A stretch of DNA of 64,000 nt from Ignelater luminosus (Eukaryota; Arthropoda; Insecta; Coleoptera; Elateridae). Shown piece by piece: positions 44,393 through 56,526 of this stretch. The first letter of the stretch is position 1; each line of letters begins with the position of its first letter. The notes below the pieces were generated by a model. The model made no database searches. It saw nothing but the letters and a program-made list of their open reading frames with translations, and was not told the origin of the DNA. The position numbers were made by a program, and so were the translations under genes. The stretch covers positions 107,070 through 171,069 of the forward strand of contig VTPC01000964.1 of assembly GCA_011009095.1 (NCBI GenBank), read 5' to 3'.

Positions 44393-45023
44393 CTGCAAAA
44401 TTAAATTAAAATCAATTTTACAAATTGGTACATAGAAAATAGAAGTGGATTTTCATTTGGTATTACAAAGAAATAAAATGAGCGCCGTATCTATGTAAAC
44501 TTGAAAATTGTTTTTGTAGTTTTTACGTCTGTCTGGCAGAATCGATAAAGTAAATACTGCCGTTTCTACATTTTGCAGTTTTATCTCAAAAATAAGTAGC
44601 TGCATATCTTTAGAATGTTTTTAGAGAGTTCTCATTAATTTTAATTTAAATGTTTAGTTAGGTAAAACAAAGAGCCCTTTCTAACTACTAGATAGCAAAA
44701 AATTACTTTATTCACTCTAACACATCTTTATTATACATTAAAATTCAATTTATGTTAGAAACCAAGAGCTAACATTGTTATTTTTGAAATAATTATTAAA
44801 ATGAAAATTATGCAGGGCTGGGACCTGGGAGATATAATGTCGGTTAAATTAGAATTCACGTTGATGAGTGTTACCTTTATTCAAAAAGTAAAATGATGCC
44901 TGAATGTTATTAACTGGAAAATCTTGAACGAGCTCCAATAACACGACATCTCTCGGAATAAGACCGTGTCATTATTGAATGTCAAATATACTCAACGTTT
45001 TTTAATTTAATAGATTAAAGAAG
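44393..45023. other. Receptor intron, nothing recognised
   Basis: AT-rich interval between a receptor exon and a pogo element. Confidence 0.5.
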
Positions 45024-47546
45024 AGTACCGTAAAGTCGAGTTACTTTGTTCCTTGAAGTGTTACTTTAGCCCACCTTGGATAAAATGTTTGTACCGGTTC
45101 CTATTTTCTAAGTGAGGATCACTACAGAAAACTATGAATACGTACCGCTAGATGGTATTGAGAAGTAACTTTTTAACCTTGTTGTTTGACAAGGCGTTAT
45201 TGGGTGAAGTGGTTGCCAAATGAATCCAACCTGTTGCTGTAGTGATGATGTTTTTTTCTTTCAGAATTAATCGGCGAGTGAAAAATAAGATCAGCCTACG
45301 TTTAGTTAACTAATAGTGTCAGAAAGGCGATCTTAGTAATTACTTTTTAATAAACTCAACTTGTTGTAATATTCATTACACTTTCTTCAAACGTGCACGA
45401 TCACGTGCTCCAACGGGGTTACTTTAGCCCGGGCCAAAGTGGGTTAACGTAATGCGACCTATCTATTTTCAAGTCTTGTTCCAGATTGTTCAATAGAATG
45501 CCTAGTGTATATAAGAGGAAACCTGGTAGGTGAAACTACAAAGATTGTACAGATGAAAAACTCGGAGAATGTTTGGAGGCTATTAGATCTGGGCGGTTGA
45601 GTCAAAGAAAGACAGAGGCTGAATTTAAAACTTCCAGAGCTACAATTAAGAACAAATTAAAGAAGAGGTTTCTTAAGAAACCTAGACATTCCACAATTTT
45701 CATAAATGATGAAGAAAAAGCTTTTGCTAGTTATATTGTATTATCCAAATTCGGATTCCCAGTTGACAAACTCGACTTTCGTTGTATTGTTAAAAAAATA
45801 CTTAACAAGTCAAGATCGTACTTTTTTTGGCAAAGATTGGGTGATATTGTTTTTGAAGAGGAACCAACATTTACCCGTAGAATCTGCGGAAAATATATAA
45901 GAAAGTTTGAGCTGGTGTAAACGAAAGAACACTCACCAAGTATATCAACAATTTAAGTTGAGCTACTCCCGAACGTATATACAATTATGTTATGATGAGT
46001 CAAATTTATGTGACGATCCGGGCAGAAAACGTATAATTTGTCGGCGGGGTTGTAAATATCTAGATAGGATTCTAAACTCAACAAAATCATGTACTTCCGT
46101 CATGTTCTGCAGAAATGCCGCTGGGACAACAATAGCACCATATGCAAAATATAAAGCTGAACATCTGTGGTTAACATGAACAGAAAATGGACCACAAGGA
46201 CCAAGGCACAATCGTACCAGACTTGGATGGATGGATGGAGCAACATTCAAAGAATGGTTCAAGTCCCATCTTTTGCCAATATTAAAGCGGCAACCCGGAA
46301 AAAAGTTGTTATTGGCGATAACTCAACTTCTCACATTAGTTCTAATGTCTTCAGACCCCTAAAAATTAAATAGAAGCAAGTATTAACATTATGGAAGGAA
46401 TCAGCAAGTGGCAAAAAGCAAACGAATTTGCCCAAAAATCCCAACATTATCAAAAAAGATACTGGATTAATTACAACCGACTACAAGCCAAAATGTGATA
46501 TTTGGTCTCAGAAAAGTTGGTATTGTTTCAATTAATGTGGAGGAACTTTTAGTCGTTTTCCTCATAAAGATCGGGGGGCACATTTAAATATGATTGGGGA
46601 TGTTTTCTTGCAAAGACTTGAAGCTAAATGAAGTGAAATGGTTACTCCAAAAATCAATCGTTGGAAAAAGATGAACGTTGGAGATTGCTGATGACATTGA
46701 AGAGGCCAACAACTCTTACGTATCGGAAACAGAACAGCAGCCAGAACGTAAAAAAGGACGTTACAAGCGCCCTGCACCGCCGGAATCATTATCAGAAGTT
46801 GACAATTACAGCATTGCATCCTCGTTGGAAAGCAACGAGTCATTTGGTAGTCTACAGAAGTAACTTGGGGGTAAGCTCTTTACCACCTGCAGGGCATCAT
46901 TGGAAAATTCAGGTGGTGTTCGAAGAGACTGTCTTAAATCAGGCACTTACGTCACTGTCATGTGGTAAGGAAAACAATATCCTGGTGTTGTCATTTCCAT
47001 TAGCGATGATGAAGCTGTAATCGAGTGTTTGTAAGACGGAAAGAAAGGGAAGAGATGGCCCAAATAAAAAGACAGACTTGTTTGTGTATTTCCAGATATT
47101 ATTAAAATAATTAATCAGCCGAAATCTATAGGTTAAGGCATTTTCAGTCTTCCTGAATTGGATAATATTGACAAATAAACATATTTGTCTAGACGCTCGT
47201 TCTGATTTTATTATCATTACCTATTATAATCCCGATAAAACGCGATAAATCTGCAAACGTTCCATACCTCATACATTTGTTGATTTATTACCTGGTGCTA
47301 CTTTTACTATGCTTAAGATAGAGAAAACTTTATGTGAAACAAAGTAAATCAAAGTGGGGGATAACTTTACTCCACCAACAAATTTAGTTTTTTCTATACT
47401 AGGAACATTTTCTATTTCATCTGAAGGATCCAAAAGTTGAAAGCAACCACAAAGCAAGAAAAATAATTATTTTGTCGTGTAGTTTATTACAGAAAAGTTT
47501 AGAAAACACTTTTTAGCGGAGTAAAGTAACCCGACTTTACGGTACT
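45024..47546 (+). mobile_element. Full-span pogo/Tigger-type transposon, 2.5 kb, inactive
   Basis: Inverted terminal repeats of 24 bp, 45024-45047 (AGTACCGTAAAGTCGAG...) and 47523-47546, differ at one base. Sub-terminal phrases of the type GTTACTTTAGCCC recur inside the left end (about 45058 and 45419), the kind of repeated transposase-binding motif pogo elements have. A related TAACTTTACTCCACC lies near the right end (about 47360). The usual outermost base and TA duplication are not clean on the left. The interior holds one broken transposase gene. Confidence 0.82.
45498..47178 (+). pseudogene. pogo-type transposase, internally deleted and frameshifted
   Basis: It starts MPSVYKRKPGR, has a TGA at 45532-45534 and continues NYKDCTDEKLGECLEAIRSG and RKTEAEFKTSRATIKNKLK, a Psq-type helix-turn-helix. 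Later pieces are RTFFGKDWVILFLKR, CYDESNLCDDPGRKR (first acidic cluster), TENGPQGPRHNRTR, GWMDGATFKEWFKSHLLPIL and KKVVIGDNSTSHISSNV (second Asp). Directly after ISSNV the frame jumps to FRPLKIK*KQVLTLWKESAS. The ~30 residues that should hold 'PPN.THLLQPLD' with the third catalytic Asp are gone. Then come GIVSINVEELL-type sequence, RYKRPAPPESL, and a C-terminal SGTYVTVMW...YPGVVISI domain found in related insect pogo proteins, ending PKSIG*GIFSLPELDNIDK. Multiple stops and shifts. Confidence 0.8.
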
Positions 47547-50500
47547 GTTATTGGATGTGTCAAACATGCTGTAGGCGAAACCTTTCTAAAAAGAACGTGC
47601 AGTCGAATCGAATCATGGTTATTTAATGTGGCTTGTAAAACGCAGCTCAGAAATAAATTGGCCATGTTTGTGCTGGTCTGTCTAGGAAGAAACGCAAGTC
47701 TCCCGCCGGCTTTACCACCGTCGTGAGGCGCAAGAAGCGGAGACATGCAACTTCTACTACTATAGCGCGAAGCGAGGCTCCTGTGTATCCAGCTGGTGTC
47801 ATGGATAGTGGCTTCTGGTGTTTTGGTGGTATACTAAAATATGCACTTTTTTCGATGTCAAAATAACCAACCTGCAGGTGTTTATTTTGTCTTGGTGTTT
47901 AATACGCTTAATATTATAGTGACTATATAGATTTTACAAACATTAGAAATGATGTTAGCCAGTGAAAAATTTCGAAAGAACGTTTCAGTCCAATAATAGC
48001 AAAAATCTATTATAAAAAATAATCCTAAACAATATTTCTACATCTTGTAGCTTCAAAAGGCTCGTTTCCGTTTCAAACTTCTTAGCTGCGCTAACGAGCA
48101 TGAACTTCTTTTGTTCTAACAAGTATTCCATTTCAATAGTATTGATCGCGTTCGATTATTTTTGGTCTTCTTACTTTCTCCCATTCTGTCTTTTCAAACG
48201 TCAGAAAGAAAACAAAACAAATGAGGAATATTACAAAATCATTCTAAAAATATTTTTCTTCCTGAAGAAATGATACCTATTTACTATTAAATTATTATTA
48301 AAAGGTTTGCGCTTATTAAAAAGATTAATAGGTATAAGTTATTTAACATTCCATTTAAAACAGAATAAAAATCTTTCAGTGGTGGTTGATGTCGTGAAAG
48401 TTAAACTTTGCGGTTACTTGCCATTAAGAGATTGTAGCGTCCTAATGACTATGCGATTAGTAACTTCATTTACTAAGCTTTTAAACACCAAAATTTGCTT
48501 ATTTAGAATTTAATCAAGATACGTAACAATTTTGTTTGTATTAATAAATATGGAAGTTTCAATTTTCATTTTTAAAACTGCCCTTAACTGTTTAACAAAC
48601 ACGCCTTTCAAATAAACATGACGTGTTTACAGCTGTTACGTGCGTGGGCGCATGTGGGTGTATAGAATATTATTAGGTATATTACACTTCAAAAGTGACG
48701 AATCATTTTGAGTCAACAGCAAATGTTAGCATACGCACCCATATAGTAATACATCTCATCCCCTCTAAAGTCTAAAAGTTTTCCTCAAGCATTCTCTGAG
48801 ACACCGAAAAAGATTTATTGCATAAAACTTCAATTTGTTATTGAAATAAAGTGATGTCAGCTTTGAGAATCAAAATTTATGTGACTTTCGTGAATATTAT
48901 ATAATAATACTTCGAACCCGGCTTCGAAATCGTCCCTTTTTAAACAAATGCATAAACTATTCCCTAAATCTTGTAGTTCTGACCTACATTTCAAGGATAA
49001 CCGCATTAATTCAAGTACCCCAAGTCCAAAACATCCTTTCTCTTCTGACAACAGGGGGTGAGAAACTAAAGGAGATTTGAAACCCATGCTAATTATTTCA
49101 GGAATTTCAAACACTTACTTTAATTAATAATAGCAATAATAATAATTAAAGTAATAGTTATTTGTATGAAGAAGAAGACTTGATGAAAGAGGAACATCTT
49201 TCAAGACTGTAAATTTCTATTCTCTTTTGATAACTTACCGAGCCTTTCGAAAGATTTTGTTTTAAGACTACTAGTTGGCTATTTAACTTTCTAATTCAAT
49301 TTTTGAAAATTATAATTATAATATAGTAAGCCAATTTTGATTTATTTTTTAATTTTTATCTACAATTTCTCCAAAAGTACATTAAAACTGTCTTGTTTTT
49401 CATTTATAAAATTCTATAAAAAAGGTACCAAACGAAAGTACAGTATTGGATCTATGAGAATTCTAAAAACGAGTCTTTCATAAAACCGGCAAAATGAAGA
49501 AAATTATCTTTGATTTTAGATCCCCGAAATCTACTTAAGATATTATTACAATTACTAGTGAACAACTCCACGGCAAGCATAGCCAAAGGAAAATCTGATC
49601 GTAGGAGCTGTGTTGCTGTAAAGTTAAATATAGTTCGGGGTATAACAAAGCTACAGCAACCAGATAAAAAGGAGAAATCCTACCTGTGATGGAGATTTCG
49701 TAAGATAAATAAATTATAAGGTATAATTCATGCGTTATCACCCCACTGAACAGCTTCATTGAGTCGAAGATATTCAGCTTGCTTGAGTTAAGTTATTAAA
49801 AAATGACAATGACTTGCTTTATTACTTCTGTTGTTTTTTTGATATAAAATATAGTAGCAACATCAGCAACAACAATAAAGTTCAATTAAAAATAAAATAT
49901 AACATTCTAAGGTGTGGTTGTAGAAATTTGGAAAATTCGTGATGATGCAATTGCAAATAAATGTTGAATAATCTCAGCGATTTGAAATGATGTTATTGTC
50001 CCCAGTGACTGTAGTTCAAACTCCGACGGCAAAGCAGAGGAGCGTAAATTGTCAATTTAACCAAAATGTTTAGAAAACAACATCAAATTTTATCAGCGAG
50101 ACAGAAGGTTGTAAATCTCCAGTTAATCGAAGAATTTTATGCGAATCCAACATTGAGTAATATCGAACATTTCTTTTTCTCCAAACTGCAGTACTTTGGT
50201 TAGGGCTATTGAATTCACTGATGACGCATTCTCTTCTCAGAGGATAATGTTGAGAGCTACAGTGACTGAGAGGTGGACTGGATCCACAAGGCGGTTTAGC
50301 TAGTAGGCTCGAAGGACCATGAATACATAGACCATTAGAAACTTCACGACACAAAGGTGAGGAAAGACTTAAGATAGTTATAATATTAGAAACTATTTTG
50401 TTGGTAAATTAGAATATAATCCAAACCACGCAAAGAAAACTCCTCACCTGTGGTGAGAAACTTTTCGTTTACAAGCGCTAGCTGATGATGACGTTCAGTG

Positions 50501-53500
50501 TTTCTTCCTATCATTCCGGCGTTTAGATTTCCTTTGAGTTTCTTTGATCAGGTTGATGTGGTGGGATTTGAGAACTATTATACTAATTGATTTTGATAGG
50601 CACTCTCCTCGGTAGATGAGGTTGCTTAGCGTAGTCATAATGACTAGCAAATGGGATTGTCAACGTCCTTATAGTCTTGGTGATGGGAAGCTATCTTTAA
50701 TTTTTGAGTTTGAAAGAAAATTTAAATTTTGTTAAAACGTAAGTCATATTTGGTTAAGCAATTATGAGGAGGATAATCCTAAAGATTTTTGAACAATTAG
50801 CTTGATGTATCTATTTTCAAAAAAATGTCAAAAATATTGCCAAAAATAGATCTAACATACAATAATTCAAAGCCAGTAATGTGAAAACAAAAATCTCGGC
50901 GGTATGGGTAAACAATCAGTACTAAGATAGAGCTCCAATACGTAACACAACTTGGAAAGTAACTTTAGATAAAGGTTAGTTAACTGATGATGGCTAAATC
51001 AATTATGACTTGCAATTATAGATGGTGATATCGTTGCATTCTACATAAATCCATAATGACCGTTTCCTTTGCTTTTGTCCATGCAACAATTGTTCGCATG
51101 TCAATTAATATGAAGCTCTTTTATTGGTATTACGTTGTTTTTATTACTCTTCCTGGACAAAAGCATTATTTCGACAGAAAAAAAAGAACAGTACTTTAGA
51201 GAAAATAACAGGAAAACAAAACAAAATCGTCAAACTTCCTTTGAATCAATAATTAATCTGGCCGTTGCTACAGCGGTGTTACCATCCATGAAACAATCCC
51301 TCCCTTGATTTTAATCCTTCCCTTTGTGGGTCACATTTATGCATATTTCATCTTGAACGAAACATTCCATTAATGCTACTGCAACTTCTCTAGTTTGTCA
51401 CATTACCATCAACCTCAACCTCAATCCCAACCGCGGGTTGCAATGCGTTCTCGGTATGTTCCTACCCTAAAGTGAAAGCGGCTATGGATCTGATGAACGT
51501 AACTGACCAAGACGGTAGTTGAAAACGGAGAAGGTTAGTCAGTCTTCTTTGTTATACGCGTATGCACTACGATTGCGTCCGTTGGATTTGGCACTTTTGG
51601 AAGAAAGACATCAGGAGTACAGAGGAGGGAAACGTATGTATATTCGACGCCAATAGCCCCACCCCTCCCTGACATATTAGTTAACGTACGGCGATAAGTT
51701 ACAAAATTGAAATTAATATATGCGACTTGGCATTTGATATAAAACGGTACACTTTCAAATCAGTATTTCCCCATAATTTCATAGCGGCGCACTTGACCTA
51801 TTCAGTTTTCAGCAAAGTACATTTGATTAGCGAGCATTTAAAAGTTGTTTGACTTCCAAATTTTCTAAGCAACTGAATTAAAATTAGATGCACCCAAAAA
51901 TAAAATTAAACCTTTAATAGGAATCTTGTCGAATTGTCTTGTCAAACAGAATTTTGAGTTTAATACTACTTCTCAGCTTATTTGCTACTTTTTGAGTATT
52001 TCTGAGGTTCATTTAAGGGAATAATGAGATCAAAGAGTAAACTGAGTGAGGCATTGGTTTCAATGCATCTCATTGACTGATCTGTAAATTTAAAGGAATA
52101 TCACAATAATGTTCAAAGAATGATTTGATGGTGTATTGTGACAAATCCTTCTTCTGTTATGGCAAAAGTTTTGTCGCACACTTGTGGTATTTTGCAATAG
52201 ACTTTTACCAGTATGCTATGGTTGGCATTGCTTAGCAACGGACTACATAAGTATAATGATTTGAACAATAAATATCAAGTAAACTGACTAACCTCAAATT
52301 TTAATGAATTGCAAAAGTTGAAAAATCGTGTATGGAACTTGTCTGGAAAGTATATCTTTGCGGCTCGTGTGATTGTAGGCTGCAATTTTCATATTCGCGC
52401 CGCAAAAATGCATCTTTTACATTTGCTAACAAATAACTATTCTAAACGTCTACGTAACAAACTTATAGACATTAGTCTTAAATACTGTAGCGTCATTGGA
52501 TATCACTATAGCCACAAAACAATCCAAAGGAATCGGGACGTTTGTCGGTTCTGGGTCGTGTCTCAACTATTTCTAGTCTGGATTGATCTCATTGTCAATA
52601 TTTTATATTCTCTATCTACCCACACGAAACCGTGAAATACTTGAGACACACAGAAGCTTAAAGTCGGTACAGGCTTTAGTTACATTCCAAATACTGTTCG
52701 GTAACGAATTCGTATGCCCAAGAACTAATATTTTAACATTCATATTATTGAGCGTAAAACAGTAACTCTTGGTTCACAGTAAAATCGGAAAATTTAATTA
52801 AAAAATGAGCACGATTACCTGATATTCCAAAATATTCTAAAGTATGTTAGCCAGCGGCATCTAGCGTTTAAGAATGGAAGTAAAAAGCTGCTATCTTCTT
52901 CAATTATTTGTTTCATCATCTACAAATACCGTTTTTATTGTTTGTTGTTGTCTGAGTACTAGATTTCTACGCTATATAGTCAGTTTGTAAGATTAGAAGA
53001 TTCTAAGACCCAAAGACATTGGGTGTTGTAAAATGTGGAAATCGTCTTAATGTCGGGAATTTTAAGAATAAAAGCTGAGGAAACTAACACTGGCTGTAAG
53101 ATGTAGGATTTAGACTTATTACTTGTTCTAAAAACGTTTTCTTGTTTTTAAAAGCAATTTCAAGAATTTCTCTCATGAAGAACTTAAATAGAGTTATTAG
53201 ACAACGAGGCACTGATGAGGTAAATGGCATTAAGAGAAGTTGGTTGTTATATTCTAAATTAGACCCGTTTTAAGTTGTTTATTTATTTGTATTCTGTATT
53301 CAACGACAATAAATAATTAACAACTCAAGATTTGTTTAATTTCAGCTTGTAATTAAAGAAAACTAATAAAAGTCTAAAGTAAATACTTTTTTTTGTAATT
53401 TCTTGGTAATGAAATGCTTACAAAGAATTTAAAAAATTAGAGAAATAAAATAAATAATACGTAAATAAAATATAAGAACCATTTCTTTTTGTGTTGGTTT

Positions 53501-56274
53501 AAAAGCAGAGGAATTAAGGAAAATAAAAGTACTTGACATAAGTATAAACCAGAAAATTGAAAAATATTCCAATCTTAACCTTTATTTATATCATGCTTTA
53601 AAGATTTTTGTTCGTATTTAATTATTATAAAACGAAAAATTTAATCTTTTTTGTCAACCTTATTTTTCAAGATATAAAACTTTTTTTTATAACTTTTATA
53701 TTAAAATTGCTTTATTTATTGTGCTTTCTGAAGTTGTTCATTACAGCTTCAAGAGATCTTGAAAAGAGTTCTTTTCTACTTCAGTAGCCATTAAAAAGTG
53801 AAGTGGATGTTTACCCTAAGGGTTTTTCTGATTTTAAATTAAGTTTTTTGTTGGAAAAATCTCTGAATATTTTTTAATCACAATGGAAATATTAGTCTTC
53901 TCGTAAGCTACTTTGTGTAAATAACAGTAAGAGCACGCACCGCAAATAGAGGTACGTGACGGTAAACAGATGAAACTAAATTGTCTTGTTTACAATATCG
54001 CGCGATACAACAAATAGGGATAAATAGTACGTCAATCAATTTTGTGATTAAATCACGTGCATGTTGGAAAGTTGATTGCTTTTATGTGATTCCAGAGAAC
54101 GAAAGAGCCCTTTGGCAGATTAGCGGTTTTCCTCGGCCACATGTGAACCGTTTTAGAACTGATTGGTTTGGTCGTCGAGTATTGGATGATACAAATTTAG
54201 TTACAGTGTAATTTAGATTTATTTGTTTCACACTGGAACGATTTTTTTGTGTTTATTTGAAAAGATCTCATTTATAAGTTACAAAGTTAACTGAAAATGG
54301 TTGAAGCGAATGTGTCAACAGAAAGTTAGAGTTTGCAATAGTAGCAAGTCTTTAAAACAATAGATCGTGTGTTCAATGAGTGTGCCGCGTCGCAAAATAC
54401 AAGGTAAAGCAGTTAAGTTGGGTGGTTACACGGCCGGAAACTAAAGTTGGAGGGTTAAGTGCAAACTTTGTATGCTTTGCTAAGTCGGAAGTTCTAAACA
54501 ACCCTACAAATATGGACTTTGCTAAAGGAGCCTACTAAGGATTCTCTGTGTGTCTTAGGATCGAAACTTTGTAAGCAAATAAAATTAAAGTGAAAAGACG
54601 ACATTTTCAGATTTTTCACTTTTATTCCTTTTGTGAAAGTTGTTGAGCATTTTCCACGAATAAATAAGAGTGAGTCTTGTATAAAAAATCGGTAAATATG
54701 AAATATTCCCAATAGTACAACCTTTTTTACAAAATCAATCAGCAAATATTTGTCAAATTTTTCTTACATTTAATGAAAATCTTTCTCTAACAATCTTTTG
54801 TTAACTTTAGAAATAGAAGTAATACAAATTTGCATTTCTGCTACACACCGTAAATTGCAAAATTTAATTTTAATCAAATTTCTAATTGACATAATTAGGG
54901 TTAAATTGGTGTTAACAGGTAAATGCAAGAAGAGCTGTTGATTGAGTATATCTAGTAACCTAGTTAATCAAGTTGAATCCCTGCTTTCCTCTGGAAAGCA
55001 ACGTCAGGCAATTTGCACCGTAAGCAGACTTCTATAAAGGAAGTACATACATGTATACATTTCCCTTAATTTACATCTTAGGTAAAGTTACAAATCTCTT
55101 GGGTATTTACAAAGCGCTACTATAACTCTTCACTCGCATCCGTTACAAACAAGATATTCAAATGAAAAACGAAATGCATCTACGAGACGACTAATATATA
55201 ATAATTGTTAAAAGTAAATTGATTGAATCTACTATTGTGATCAAGCAGGAAAGAAGAAAGAAAGGAACAATAGGTGAATAGTAACAAACCGGTAGTAACG
55301 TTTATTAAATGAGGAAATCTAATTAATACAAAAAGTGATTTTAATACCTACACACGTGATTTTGGATTTAACAGTAGGTAGTATTAGTTAACCATATTGC
55401 ATTATCTAAATGAATTTTAAAGCGGATTTAAATAGATGACAAAGCCTAACATAGACTTAATTATATAATTTAAATTTATATAAATTGAGACAATTGTTAG
55501 AAGGTAATGCTTATTATTAGCTTTAACAAGATTATTGGAGATGATTCAAACGTACCCAATTCATAGCAATTTGTAATCCATTATTATTATAGATCGATAT
55601 CAATGAGGTCGCAACGCGCTTATTATAGCTAGCACTCATTTGTTGTAGTTTCAATTCTTTTATTAAATAAGAACTACCATAAGATCAACCAGACATAACC
55701 TTACACAACACTTTCAATTCAAACGTTAAATCTGCAATTTCTGAAGAAATGTCGGTTAGATCTCAACTCTTAACAGTAATCGAAAAGCTTGTAACGTATT
55801 AAAAAGTTGAAATATAGAAAATAGCTTTGCAGTACTAAAAGAACTAAATACGCCAACTTACCCAGCTTACAGATTACTTTAGATTGCAGGTGTCAAAACA
55901 ACCTTAGTAAAATTGAGAAATTCAGGTAATAACCAATATCAAGCCCTGTGGTACGATTAGGATTTTATGAGCAAACACAACACATGACAATTGTTTTGTT
56001 TAGGTGCCATCTACTTCTTAAAACAAATTAAACAAACAAAACAATTACGGGGAAAATAGAAAGTCCACATTAATCGCAGTCTTTATTTGGTAGGATTAAT
56101 AAAAATAAACCACATAGTGGTGAAAAGTCAACCAACAACAATTTACTAATACTACATCATAATTAAAAGGATGACGTCATCAAAATGTTAAATTTGTTTA
56201 ATATTGCTTAAGTTAGAATCGATAAATTAATCAAAATTTTAAAAATATTTAAAAATAAATATTATATAAATTCT
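47547..56274. other. Long stretch, probably receptor intron, no gene recognised
   Basis: About 8.7 kb with no convincing gene, terminal repeat or RNA. Open frames at 48857-49114 (minus), 50070-50354 (minus), 52309-52635 (plus), and 53981-54211 (plus) were read; none has a motif I recognise. Slightly GC-richer patches lie at about 47540-47830 and 51400-51700. A short ATT-type repeat lies near 49125-49160. An upstream receptor exon could be hidden here but was not identified. Confidence 0.4.
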
Positions 56275-56526
56275 TTTTTATTATCCCTTAGTATCATATT
56301 TATAAGACAATAAGTATTTTGTTTGATTAGATAAGACATGTGTGGAATTGCTCCAGTGAGCTATTCCACTTACAATGTTTATGTTTCTATTGACTATTTA
56401 TAAACGCTTTTCGGTATTTACAATCTACAATTACAGTTTTACATTTGTTCAATTTTACAGAATAAATCTGTTAGGTACGTCCATAGGTTTAAATCGTTTT
56501 AGTCGTCCAGTTTCAGTGATTTCATC

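Noticed and set aside
53981-54211. Plus frame with WQISGFPRPHVNRFRTDWFG
   Set aside because: Looks protein-like and might be a lost exon or element fragment, but no family was recognised and no splice sites were convincing.
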